Source of the DNA: Lithodes maja
Taxonomy: Eukaryota > Arthropoda > Malacostraca > Decapoda > Lithodidae
Assembly (NCBI GenBank): GCA_037953745.1
Contig: JBAKBP010007592.1
Coordinates: forward strand, 34,394-98,393
Reading direction: 5' to 3'
Length of the DNA: 64,000 bases
In this document: positions 20,858-32,692 of the stretch, piece after piece
Numbering within the stretch: the first letter of the stretch is position 1
Layout of the letters: each line of letters starts with the position of its first letter
Made by a program: the position numbers and the translations under genes
The notes under the pieces: generated by a model
Seen by the model: the letters and a program-made list of their open reading frames with translations, nothing else
What the model was told of the DNA's origin: nothing
The model's database searches: none

Positions 20858-22522
20858 ATGACCCTCAACATGGACGCCACTCTGTTGAATCAAGTGCAGC
20901 TGTACATGGATTGCAACGTACAACTGTGCTCAACAGTCCTAACTTTCATGGAAGTTGTGAGCGAGCTGAAGAAGAGAAGGAAAAAGCGAAGTGTGTGGGT
21001 GAAGCCATACCTATTGAGGAGGGAGACCTATGGCCACTACCACACCCTCATGAGGGAATTGTCAGCAGAGGATCCAGAACTGTACCGGAGCTTCCTGCGG
21101 CTCGACGAGGGTCTCTTCGACGAGATATGCGAGCGTGTGCGGCCTCGGCTGGAGAAGAAGATCACCTTCTGGAGGAGGCCCCTGGAGGTAGGGCTGAGAG
21201 TGGCCATAACCTTGCGATTTCTCGCAAGTGGGAACTCCTACGCCAGTCTCAGATTCGCTTTCCGTGTAGCCAAGAACACCATCTCCCTACTTGTTCCCGA
21301 GACGTGTGAGGCCATCGTTGGAGCCTTTTCTGACGAGGTGTTCCACTTCCCCACGACACCAGAGGAGTGGAAGGCCATTGCACACAGGTTCTCAAGTCGG
21401 TGGGACTTCCAACACGCACTAGGGGCGATCGATGGGAAACATATTCGGATCAGGAACCCATCATACGGTGGATCAAAGTATTACAACTATAAAAAGTTCT
21501 ACTCTGTTGGCCTACTTGCAGTCGTGGATGCGGACTACAAGTTCATCCATGTGGACATCGGCAGCCCTGGATGCGAGTCAGATGCCGGGTGCTTCCTTAA
21601 ATCCCCACTAAATGAACTCATCAACTCCAACCATGCAAACTTCCCACAACCTGAGCCCCTGTCCAACGCCCGTCACCAAGATGTACCCTACTACTTCATC
21701 GGTGACAACGCCTTCAGCCTTCGTCCGTGGATGATGATTCCGTATCCACAACGGGGTCTGGGCCACGACGAAATGTTCTTCAACTACCGGCTATCAAGGG
21801 CACGAAGAGTGGTGGAGAACGCCTTTGGAATCCTAGCGAACAGGTAAGCAAGAAATATAGTATTGTATGGTATTGAAACATTATGTATTTATTTCGAGTG
21901 AGACATACGAATATGTTCCTACACTTACCCACCTAATTGAACATCTGACAGACATTAATATAACACAGACTTATTTGCACCACTATACATGATATAAACA
22001 CTTTAAATATCCAGTAATATGCCTTGGGGATATGACTTAAAGCACGATGGTGTACTTCAGTCATAATATTCTAGTCTACAAACTTCATAGTCTATTCATT
22101 ATATGAATAATAAAACAAAAAGTATCCAAACCTCTATCACTTCCCTGGCTGATATTCTTTCCCCAATGCTAGAATTAATTGTTTGACTGTACTATAATTT
22201 TTTTCCAACCCACAGGTTCCGAATTCTCCACACATCAATCACCCTCGCCCCAGCAAGGATCGAGTCTGTGGTGACGGCTTGCTGCACCCTCCACAACTTC
22301 CTCAGGATACGTCGCCCATCGGCCCATGAGTCAGACCAGGAGGACCCCGAAACCCATTTGGTTTCCCGAGGCCCCTGGCGAGATGACGACGTACTGCCTA
22401 GTATTCCCACCCCTACAGGTCGCAACACAGGCAACCAGGCTGGCAAGAGAGTACGGGAGTATCTGACGAAGTACGTAAACTCACCAGCGGGGAGTGTGTC
22501 GTGGCAGGAGAACATGATATAG
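20858..22522 (+). CDS. PIF/Harbinger transposase (DDE, HARBI1-like), two exons
   Basis: This is the DNA transposase that cuts and integrates the element in the nucleus. Exons are 20858-21843 and 22216-22522; the intron has GTAAG and CACAG ends and splits an Arg codon, giving about 430 residues. The N-terminal part has a basic KKRRKKR stretch and the VWVKPYLLRR block typical of the family. The DDE_Tnp_4 domain follows with catalytic Asp192 (AIDGKH), Asp283 (GDNAF) and Glu320 (VVENAFGI). Exon 2 carries the CCTLHNF block. All three catalytic residues are present and no stop interrupts the gene. It faces the MADF-like gene tail-to-tail. The intron position inside the NAFGILANRFR block gives a natural protein when joined, so I am confident of the splice. 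Confidence 0.93.
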
Positions 22523-22730
22523 GTGAGAAACAACATATTTGTGTCTTTAATAATTTTGTTGTTTCAGGTATGTTATGTCATTTATATAGAGTATTATTTA
22601 TTCCCATTATATTTGCATATGTAGTATCATTATCTTTCATTATAAGCTCAGTGTACTCATGTGTATTTTCATTTCTCTATTTTTCTATTACGTATTCTTA
22701 TTATTGTTTATTTGTTTTTAATGTAATAAT

Positions 22731-24750
22731 CTATCTATCTATCTATCTATATGCGCTGGCCCAATCCCCATTTTGGGGGTAGCCGACTCAAGACAGAGCA
22801 AGAACAGGGAAAACACAAAAACAACATAAAAAAAATAAAAAAATAAAAAATAAACACAGATAAAAAGCACAAACTCACACACATCCAGGTCACCCAGGAG
22901 AAGACCCAGAGACCAGGGTTATCAAGGTCGCTCCAGCACTCCCCCAGCCCCTGACCACCTGCAGAGGTTCCGATCTCGGCAGGCAGACATGCAGCGGAGC
23001 CAAAGCCACAAGCCCTCCCACCACACTTCCAAGGCACACCCTTCATATTAATCGTCCCCCCGGGCCAGGCACCTGATGGACTATTATCTAGTCGAACTTG
23101 CGCCCGACCCCTTACTCCAAATGACCACGTGTTCACTCAACTATTCACAAGCATTCTCCATTCACTCCTGTCCACCACCACTTCCCCTGCCTGATCTATA
23201 GTCATTCCTCTATCATCCAAAGCCTTTCTTACACAGTCTCTCCATCTCAATGGGGGTCTTCCTGCCCTTCTATCTCCCCTTGTACCTGACTCACATATTC
23301 TCTTAGTAAGCCTTTCATCTCCCATTCGTTCAACATGACCATACCAGCTCAGCACCCTTCTGTCCACTCTGGCTGACAAATGTTCCTGCTGCCCCACTTT
23401 CCTACGTATCTCTTCATTCCTCAATCTGTCTCTACGAGTAACTCCACACATACTCCTCAAGCAGCTCATCTCCATCACATCCAGCCCTCTTTTCTCCTTT
23501 TTCTTCAGAGCCCATGTCTCAGCCCCATACATCACTGTTGGCACAACAATTCCTTGATACAGTGCACTTTTTACTTTCACTCCGAGATTTCTCGTCTTCC
23601 ACATACTTCCCATTGCTCCGAAAACCTTCCTTCCTTCACACACTCTCTGTTTTACCTCCACTTCCATACCTCCACTCCTGCTTATCGTTCCTCCTAGATA
23701 TTTAAAACACTCTACTTGTTCCAATATTTCCCCATCCAGCCTCACATCTAGATTCACCCTATGCTCTCCCCTATTACACACCATTACTTTACTTTTATTG
23801 ACGTTCACCTTCAGTTTCCTCCTTCCACAAACCACACCAAACTCTTTGACTGCCCGCTGCAGTTTCTCATCAGAATCCGCCACCAATGCTGTGTCATCAG
23901 CGAACAGCAACTGATTCAACTCCCAATCTCTACCATTCTTTCGTACTAAACCCAATCCTCTTCCCATAGTTCTCCTTTTCACCTCCCTCACCACACCATC
24001 CATAAACATATTAAACAGCCATGGTGACATTACACAACCCTGTCGCAAACCTACCTTTACCTCAAACCATTCACTCAACTCACAATTTCCTACTCTCACA
24101 CATGCTCTGCTCCCTTCATAAAAACTCTTAACTGCTTCTAACAAATTTCCTCCTATTTCATAAATCCTTAACACCTTCCACATTGCTTCACGGTCCACAC
24201 GATCATACGCTTTTTCCAAGTCCATAAAAGCCCAAAATATCTCCTTATGCTTCTCTAAATACTTCTCGCATAACTGTCTTACTGCAAACATTTGATCCAC
24301 GCACCCTCTTCCCCTCCTAAAACCGCACTGTTCTTCTCCTATTGCAACTTCCGTACACTTTATTATCCTCTCTATCACACCCTGCCATACAGCTTTCCAA
24401 CCACTGACAATAAACTAATACCTCTATAACTTGAACACTCCTGCCGATCTCCCTTCCCCTTGTACAACGGCACAATACATGCACTCTTCCAGTCTATTGG
24501 TACCATTGACACAACAAAGCACACATTGAAAAGTCTCACCAACCAATCTATTATCACATCTCCACCCTTCTTTATACACTCCACAGCAATACCATCCAAA
24601 CCTTCTGCTTTTCCCGCTCTCATTTGTTTCACTGCTTCTTTCACCTCATTTTCCTCAATCCTTTCATTCATTCCCTGCCACCTGGGTGGCCTGGGTAACC
24701 TATCTCCATCCACCTCTGCTTCAATCACTGCTTCTCTTCCATCTCTTGTA
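22731..24750 (-). mobile_element. 5'-truncated LINE with GATA tail inside Harbinger
   Basis: A perfect 13-bp target duplication TTAATGTAATAAT flanks it (22718-22730 and 24751-24763). On the - strand it runs from a truncated ORF2 to a 3' UTR (23136-22731) ending in a small C/G hairpin and (GATA)n (22731-22751). It lies between the 3' ends of the two Harbinger genes, so neither is broken. Confidence 0.9.
23137..24728 (-). pseudogene. LINE reverse transcriptase (ORF2) fragment with one frameshift
   Basis: This encodes the RT of the GATA-tailed LINE. The first block (24728 to about 24380) carries the KAEGLDGIAVECIK and SSYRGISLL motifs. One base appears to be missing near 24381. The second block (24378-23137, 413 residues) carries CGFRRGRGCVDQ, FMDLEKAYDRVDRE, GLRQGCVMSP, the catalytic FADD (LLFADDTALVADS), FKYLGGTI, and a C-terminal region with GAETWAL, RSMCGVTR and WYGHVERM. 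The endonuclease and ORF1 are lost by 5' truncation. It resembles RTE/Proto2-type LINEs common in invertebrates, but I do not assign the clade. The second RT block has no stop, suggesting a young insertion. Confidence 0.88.
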
Positions 24751-24755
24751 TTAAT

Positions 24756-24757
<2 letters not shown>

Positions 24758-24788
<31 letters not shown>
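24758..24788. repeat. (TAA)n microsatellite
   Basis: This short trinucleotide tract begins inside the right copy of the LINE target duplication. Confidence 0.9.
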
Positions 24789-25255
24789 GTTCTTATTTCA
24801 TAGTTCAGTTAATTCATGTTTTCTTTTATTTCTTTGTTTTTGCATACCTTATTGTAAATCGTATATCTTAGTTATGTATTAATTATTCATATTTATATTG
24901 ATGTAGACTAATTCAATTTTTTCCCAGTTTATTCTTAGTTGGCAGTTGTTTTATAATTCCATTTCTTATTATTAGTATTATATGCCTCTTCATTGATTTA
25001 TTAATTTTCATGTACTGGTGCACGTTGCTTATTATATGTTCTTATATTTGTGCACAGATATCTTCATATGATTTATTAACATAAATAAGGACATAAAAAA
25101 TAATCATTTTGCACATTAAACATATTTATTTTCCATTGGATGCAAGCCAGAGAAAGATAGAGAAAAGACATAACACAAACATGTCACCACCCTTAAATAA
25201 AATGGAGGTAGTTCGACGATGTTGTGCAGTTAGAAGGATCTGTGGTAAACATATT

Positions 25256-27937
25256 TTATTTGGTGTAAGGCGGTGTATGCAGGGTCTGTTGGCTGGTCCC
25301 TGGTGATGTGGCGTTGGTCAGGCCATCGAAGAGGCTTGATGAGACACTGATGTTGTGGAGTGTCGTGTCCTTGGGAGTGGAGCAGTTTCGTTGTGGTGTT
25401 GAGGAGGGCAGTAGGTTGGGTGTGGCAGGTGCAGGGTATTGATTGTACAACACAGGTGGTTGGTTCAGATATTGAACCGTGGGCATCTGCTGCAGGGGCT
25501 GCTGGACATGCTGCACCTGAATGGGATGTTGCACCTGCTGGAGGACCTGGGGAGAAGCAGCCGTGAATGACCTCATGATGTTAATCATGGTATCAGCCTG
25601 GGCAATCTTACCCCGGTATTTCTCCAGCAGGAGCAACATCTCCATTCTGGTGTGGCCCCACACGCTGGGGTCCAGCTTGCTGGACTCGGTCGTAATTGAA
25701 CCGAAGAATTGCTTCCAGGACTCCTCCTCCCTAGTGCATGGCTGAGGGGTCGCGAACTTGTCCACCATCCTCCGGACACCACTGGCCTGTTCCTGTAGCT
25801 GTTTGGGGAAAACCAGGAGTGTTATAGTAGTGTTGTATTATTTTGATTGCATCGAATAATAATACTAATATTCATTAAATATTTATAGATACTGCAGCCG
25901 CCACCTGAAAATGTCAAGAGGAACATATTATACATACACTTTATACTTAATTAGTCTACCCTACTTACACATAACATTATACTGTGGAAGTAAATTTATT
26001 TACCTGTTTCCGGACAACGAAGCCGGGTCGACCACAATAAAATACCTAAGGTTTATCAATAAACACAAACTCCATATTCTGAATATGCTTTAAATATGAA
26101 ATCTGATTTCTACTTACAGTCGCCATGACGGAGGTGGCCTCGGTCAACACGTCACCAGTGTTGTGCTGACGGCGCTGTGACTGGCTACCCCCAGATGTTT
26201 GGCGCGAAGGGCCTGGGACTGCGGCAGGTGCATCCTCCTCCTCGTCATCCTCCTCGCTCCCACCATCTTCCGGCACCGTAGCAGTGTGCTGTGCCTGCAG
26301 ACCAAGGAAAGCTTGTATTTATTATGTTAAAGTGCCTATCTATGTAATTGATACTTAATAAAATCTGTAAACAACTCTAGTGTGTATATTTCCACCATGT
26401 CTGACAATAACTATTACGAAGGTATGAATTAAATACATTATAAATACGGTTTTTAAGCAAAGGTAAAAAATTATTTCATAGGTAACAATATATATTGCAA
26501 AAGGCTGACGGGTTCTAGAACAGTACAGAAAATGCCACACAAATAGATGGATTAACCATAACCAGAGATGAATCTCATTATATATAAAGGTATATACCGA
26601 ATTATGTAGATATTAAAATGTAAAACAGGCAAAGTAAACAAACAATAACTGGGACAAGCACAATATAGGGTCAAATTAAATTATCGAAATTGCTATACTT
26701 ACTAAAATATTATTATTTATAAACCCTATATATAATTACTAAAATATAATTATGAGTAAACCCTATATAAACCAAAGGAAATTACAATACTTGAACATAC
26801 CTTTCTACAACCAATGCTCCGGGGTTTGTGCCGGACGATGTGGGTGGCCAGGAAGGAAAACACATGTAAAATCCACCTATCCCTCTCCGTCACGGTCTTG
26901 CTGGCCCCAGAACCGCTCTTGGGGGAAGTCAGCTTCCCGTACCGCGTCCTCATTGTGTCGAGGAAGTGCCGGACCTGATATCCTGTGGAAGAGATGTTTC
27001 TGAGTTCACACAGGCATAAAATCATTTAATATAAGCATTGGCTAGCTGGCTCAGACAAAATACTATCATACAACATACTAGAGTGAACAAGTGGCAATTT
27101 CGGACAATATAATATATATTCTCCTCACAATCTAGTGAACGCATGGGTATATCCTAGAATATTATAGAATGAACACATGGCAATACAGGCAATTTAATAA
27201 ATAAACACTGAACATGAACACGGCACTGAATTATTACATATTTATATATATATATAGACTTCGCAATTGTTTAATCGGAGGCCTCTTTTTCTAGTTATTA
27301 TAAACGTATTCTATATTGCTTGTATATGATATATAGAAGCAATATAATTGTTAAATTGAAAAACAAATACATTTTCTTTGAAGAGGCCATACACAATAAA
27401 CAATTATTTGACTACACAATAAACAATTACCATAGACTAACCTGGAATGGGTGGGGTCATGGAAGAACCCTTCTCCTCGTAGAGGCGGTTTTTCTTGGTG
27501 ACGTCCTTGTAGTCCCTGCGTGTCTTCTGGTAGAGAATGGGATTCTCCTTATACCATTCCCCCAGATCAAGTTCTATATGATCCTCCAGGAGCAGGGGCC
27601 TGATATTGGCCTTCGTCGATGGGGAACGCTTCTTTTTTGCACCAGCCACAGCAGCCACCTGCCTATCTTCGCCGCCCCCGTCGGTGTCACCATCGGATGA
27701 TGTTGTCTCATGCTGCTCTTCTTCTGAATCACTGGGGGCCGGATCCACAACCACTGCTTCTTCGTTGTCCAGGCTGATGACAAGTGTGGGTGACTGAGGG
27801 GCACCCTGGTGCTCTACAACAGCAGGGCGCTCCTGTGTCTCCTCTACTACCTCCATCACCTGGCTGTCTAGGGTGTCCTGGTGCTTCTTTGGTTTTATTA
27901 TGATGCATCGCCTCTTCTTGGAGTCAGACTTAGGCAT
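25256..27937 (-). CDS. Harbinger accessory protein with MADF-like domain, four exons
   Basis: This is the second gene of the Harbinger element; its family helps the transposase enter the nucleus and bind DNA (family knowledge). Exons on the - strand are 27937-27442, 26982-26801, 26294-26118 and 25798-25256. Every junction has GT...AG and matching phase, and the total of 1398 nt gives 465 residues. I start at MPKSDSKKRR (27937); an in-frame upstream codon at 28030 is less likely. In order: a basic N-terminus, an acidic region, a MADF-like helix bundle spanning exons 1-2 (EWYKENPILY ... RHFLDTMRTRYGKL), an acidic linker, a segment resembling a BESS motif (WKQFFGSI ... RMEMLLLLEKY), and a Gln/Pro-rich tail. 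The gene converges on the transposase. It is not recognised as a host gene. Confidence 0.8.
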
Positions 27938-28042
27938 AACGTAGGCTCGAGGTTGGAGTAGGGTGGAGGTTGGAGGTTGTGCGAGGTGGTTGTTGCGGTG
28001 ACGGCGGCTTGGGAACTGAGGTAGGACCACACGCGGCTGGCT

Positions 28043-28051
28043 CTTTTATGG
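28043..28051 (-). promoter_or_regulatory. Possible TATA box of the MADF-like gene
   Basis: CCATAAAAG on the - strand lies about 110 bases upstream of the ATG at 27937. This is motif and position evidence only. Confidence 0.35.
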
Positions 28052-28395
28052 ACGCTTGGTGGGCGGGGACTAGCGGGGGCGCACGGGGTGATCACGTGAG
28101 GCGACGTTGCCAAGTCGCAGTCTCAACTTTCAAATATTTTGGTCTGGGCATAGACTACGTCTGGTAGCGTCTAGGCGCCGCATAGACGCTTATACACGGC
28201 GCCTATGCGCTGACCCGTCACGTGGGTGATCCGCCCTTGAACCGAGTTTGGCGGTTGGTCCGTTCTGATTCGTTTATTTTTGGTATGTCAAAAATGCACG
28301 GCTCCCTCGCCGCCGCGGACCGTGCTGTGGCGTCACTGTACGTTCATGAACAGACCATACACGTTTAGGTCGGAGACCTTGCACGATTGCATACG

Positions 28396-28450
28396 TTTTC
28401 AGTGGTCGGGGGAGGACGGGAGGTCAAGACGGGAATGTGTGAACCGAGCT
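28396..28450 (-). repeat. Right TIR of the Harbinger element
   Basis: This is the inverted counterpart of 20405-20459, followed by the target duplicate TTA at 28451-28453. Confidence 0.92.
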
Positions 28451-28611
28451 TTAGCAGACAACATCAACAAACCTCCGACTTCTCCTTCCCGCGTCGCTCC
28501 GACCAGCTTTGTTTACATACGGTTTGACGCACAGCTTTCAAACCATGCTTAATAGGCTTTCAAGCTTATGGATTTCAGAAGCCCATTCAGGTCCCACAGC
28601 GCGAGTTTGTT

Positions 28612-29150
28612 ATGGGCTGTTGGAAGCCCATCCGGGAACTGAGGGTTAAGTATAGAAATAAGGAAATAGTCTTCATACTTTTCACCACTCTGATTCGGCC
28701 ACACCTGGAGTATGCTGTTCAATCCTGGTCTCCAGCGCTCAGGAATGATATAGAGCAACTGAAAAGAGTACAAGCTAGGGATACAAAGCTTATTCAATTG
28801 ATTAGAAGATCGAGTTATGAGGACCGGTTGAGAGCTCTTCATCTCTTTCCGTTGGAGACATGCAGACTACGAGGTCAGCTCATTGAAGGTTTTCAAATAC
28901 TTACTGGGTATGACAATGTAAATTATAGCAAAATGTTTAGCTTCAATATGAAAACAACATGCAAGCATGGCTGGAAATTAGAATTGAAAAGGTTCAGCAC
29001 TAGTATTTGTGGATGCTTTTTTTCACATATTAAATCTGTTCTATCTGGAACAAACTTCCCTCAGAAGTTGTAAGCACTTCTTCAGAAGAGCAGTTCAAGA
29101 AGAGAGTAGATAGTATTTTGCACACTGTAATGAGTGTAGTGCATTAAACA
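28612..29150 (+). pseudogene. CR1-like LINE RT C-terminal fragment
   Basis: The + frame (28612-29073) encodes a typical post-catalytic LINE RT stretch: TTLIRPHLEYAVQSWSP, IEQLKRVQARDTKLI, SYEDRLRALHLFPLETCRLRGQLIE and ILTGYDNVN. This resembles CR1/Rex-type LINEs. Only about 150 residues remain and the catalytic core is missing. A probable 3' UTR follows. The fragment begins about 160 bp right of the Harbinger element and ends before the satellite. Confidence 0.8.
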
Positions 29151-29272
29151 GTCTCACTCCTTCCAGTTCGAGCATCTCTCCGGAATGAACCGCAAAGTCT
29201 ACGAGATACTAACTATTCCTTGTGCCTCTCTCTTTCTCTCTCCACGTTTCTCTGTACCCGCCTCCCGTCCTT

Positions 29273-30442
29273 CACCTTACTCACCCTCATATCGTGCCTT
29301 ACCTCCCGCCACCATCACGTAACTTTCAACTCCCGCCACCCTCACGTAACTCTCACCTCCCGCCACACTCACGTAACTCCCAACTCTTACCACCCTCACG
29401 TAACTCTCACTTCTTACCACCCTCACATAACTCTCACTTCTTACCACCCTCATGTAAACTCTCACCTCTTACCACCCTCACGTAACTCCCACCTCTTACC
29501 ACCCTCACTTAACTCTCACCTCTTACCACCCTCACGTAACTCTCACCTCTTACCACCTTCACGTAACTCCCACCTCTTACCACCCTCACGTAACTCTCAC
29601 CTCTTACCACCCTCACGTAACTCTCACCTCTTACCACCTTCACGTAACTCCCACCTCTTACCACCCTCACGTAACTCTCACCTCTTACCACCTTCACGTA
29701 ACTCTCACCTCTTACCACCCTCACATAACTCCCACCTGCCCCCACCCTCACGTAACTCCCACCTGCCACCACCCTCACGTAACTCCCACCTGCCACCACC
29801 CTCACGTAACTCCCACCTCTTACCACCCTCACGTAACTCTCACCTCTTACCACTCTCACGTAACGCCCACCTCTTACCACCCTCACATAACTACCACCTC
29901 TTACCACCCTCACATAACTCTCACCTCTTACTACCCTCACGTAACTCTCACCTCCCACCACCCTCACGTAACTCTCACCTCACGCCACCCTCACGTAACT
30001 CTCACCTCTTACCACCCTCACGTAACTCTCACCTCACGCCACCCTCACGTAACTCCCACCACCCTCACATAACTCTCACCTCTTACCACCCTCACGTAAC
30101 TCTCACCTCCCACCACCCTCACGTAACTCTCACCTCACGCCACCCTCACGTAACTTCCACCTCCCGGCACCCTCACGTAACTATCACCTCTTACCACCCT
30201 CACGTAACTCTCACCTCTTTCCACCCTCACGTAACTCTCACCTCTTACCACCCTCACGTAACTCCCACCTCCCGCCACCCTCACGTAACTCTCACCTCTT
30301 ACCACCCTCACGTAACTCCCACCTCTTACCACCCTCACATAACTCCCACCTCTTACCACCCTCACTTAACTCTCACCTCTTACCACCCTCATGTAACTCC
30401 CACTTCTTACCACCCTCACTTAACTCTCACCTCTTACCACCC
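29273..30442. repeat. 27-bp satellite array, left part
   Basis: Tandem units of 27 bp follow the type TAACTCTCACCTCTTACCAC plus CCTCACG. Variants change CTTACC to CCCGCC or CCCACC, and some units are shortened by 7 bp. The array starts with a 'CCTCATATCGTGCC' spacer. It is split at 30442 by a Gmr1-like element. Since 27 is nine codons, long open frames cross it on both strands (438 codons on +); I treat these as artefacts. Confidence 0.97.
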
Positions 30443-32297
30443 TGTTACGACCTGGCACTCAGGTACACAAGGGCTCTCAATCAGGACTCGAATACGGCTC
30501 GTTGCCACAACGGAAACACACGATCCCAACCCCTGAGTACTGCCAGCCGAACAAAAAACACCAATACCCTCCAGAGTTCAATCTGCTATAACGGGGTATA
30601 CAAGAACTCGGTACTAGTGTTCAACAACAGACTAATAAAGAGACAGGAATTCTCTAGTCTGGTCAACAATCAAACAAAAAAGTAAGAAACAACAACACCA
30701 AAGAATAGTGTTGGCCGAAGCCGAAGTAATCCACCCTTGACTAAGAACTTAAGAAGTCCTCCACCCTCTACTTCGGATCGGCACTATTACGTTACGTTAA
30801 TTAATAGTCCTTAAGCATCGAGCAAGGAATCTTCTGAAAAAAGTTAGATGCTTCTGGGATGCTCGTAAGAAGTACGTATCGGATTTTGAACAGCAATTCA
30901 ATAAGCAAAACACTGGCAATTAAATACTATTAAAGGTTTAAATTGGCATAAGAATAATTAAAAGAATATGCAATAGTAAATGGCAAACATTAAAAAGAAG
31001 TACTCCGCAAATGCAACGGCAATAGCCAACTCGGATTGTGCTCGTGGGCCACTAATCACTAAAGTAGCCAAGCGTGCAACACATGAAATCAATAGTGCAT
31101 AAACAATATCATACATAAGGAAAGCTTCAATACTATTCTGTATCTACTAATCGAGTAAAGTCTAGCTGGGGTACTGTGGGCAAAAGGTAGCAGTGACTGA
31201 GCAAAAACGGCTCGTAGCCTAGCGAAGTCCTCACAACTGTTTAAAGTATTACTTTAACACTAACAAGTGCACTTTGAGAAATCCAGATCCCTTGTATCTG
31301 GTTTTCTCCCGGCTCCTTGACAAAGTAAAAACAAACTGTTAATAAAATACAGGGTGGTTAGGCTCTTGCCCTCACACACTGTAAATTATTAACTCAACAC
31401 AGTCAGCCGCGAAGACAACCTAGGCTTCACTGAACCGAAACGAGTATGCAGGTTTATCGCTTAACCACTGCATCAAACAACAACTCGTAACACAGAAAAG
31501 CCTTACCCCAGTCTAGCATTACCTAGACTAGCAGAGAACAGGAATAATAATAATAACACACAGGGAAATGCATATACAAGTGCAACAAACATAAATCAAT
31601 CCTATTCTAAGTTAACCCTTCCAAAATAGGCTATCTAATAGGCAAGTATCTAGTGAGAACTCAAGCGATAATACGTTGGCTGACTAGCTCTGCACCAACG
31701 GGACCATGGAAGTTAAACAGGCAGGGAAAAGAGGAGATAAGAATGTAAGGTAGTAGAGAAAGTTCACATCAGTCAGAAGAATATATATAGTTAGCAAGGG
31801 AAATGAGAAGTCGCTCTGCCTAATGAGTTCTGATTAAAAAATGGCTAGACTTCCCTTTTTATACCCGGCCCTCTAGTGAGCCCAACGTGAACTACTAAGG
31901 ACCGCCCACTGACAATCATTACGTAATTTCTCTCTCTCCTCTGGGATAGACAAAGGCTCCCCTAGCACTGAGGGGAGGGGGAAGGGGGGAGTGCTAGTGA
32001 GTTAGGCCCACCTCCCGCATGGCGCACCCACTGATCCCCAACGGTGGCTGCTGCTTCTCCCATTATTACAAATACATTTTACACACAATATTTATAACTA
32101 ATGATATAAAATAGAACTCGTTGACTCAGATGAAAACAAAATACATATTCATATTTCTTATAGTACAACGGCTCACATGAACTAAGTTAGGAAACTCAAC
32201 ATAGACTACAGCCAAAGTTCCTGCCCTGACGATCCTAGCGAGAGTGGGGCATGACTAGGCGTTCTGTACAGCATGCTCACACTGGATATGCATCACA
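30443..32297 (-). repeat. 3' LTR of Gmr1-like copy 2
   Basis: This 1855-bp LTR retains the segment (about 30603-30751) that is missing from the other LTR of this copy. It is diverged from the LTRs of copy 1 but co-linear, so the two copies represent separate subfamilies. A TATA box lies near 31858 on the - strand. Confidence 0.93.
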
Positions 32298-32692
32298 CCT
32301 CCCCCAAGATTTTACTTGCTCAACCCTGAGCTAAAATCTGACAAACACAGAACCCCATCAAGCCCCTCACATCCAGCGACCGCATGGCACTAAAACAAAG
32401 CTGAGTTTATCACCAAAACACATCTTATTATTAAAAAAAATAATCACCTTTTATAACTCCTCCCAACAATAGCAAAAAGACACAATATCATGCTCCCAGA
32501 GCGAGCTTACAGCAGCTCAGCCGTTTGATAGTTCGTGGACTACTCAAACTCTATAGGCTATGACAACTTATACGATTACCTATATCAAAAGAAAGAGTTT
32601 TTATATGATTTTTTTATTTTAATATGTTTTTCCCGGCTGCACTATAAGGGCAGCCTATTTTCCTCCACTCAAACCCACACACCTGTGATAGC

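Larger units (their letters stand above)
20405..28450. mobile_element. Complete PIF/Harbinger DNA transposon
   Basis: The element is 8046 bp long including a 2-kb LINE insertion. The TIRs are at 20405-20459 and 28396-28450. The target duplication TTA is at 20402-20404 and 28451-28453, as is typical for PIF/Harbinger. Two convergent spliced genes are inside: a transposase (+) and a MADF-like protein (-). Both are open with consistent splice phases. The two-gene layout is a feature of the superfamily (family knowledge). It looks autonomous; only the LINE between the gene 3' ends disturbs it. Confidence 0.93.

Noticed and set aside
20830..21309. A 159-codon frame overlapping the Harbinger transposase
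   Set aside because: It is a shadow in another frame of a gene with clear DDE motifs.
29220..30536. A 438-codon open frame and its opposite-strand partners over the satellite; similar frames at 39632-43919
   Set aside because: The repeat unit is 27 bp, so frames without a stop in one unit stay open for the whole array on both strands. Peptides are simple nine-residue repeats.
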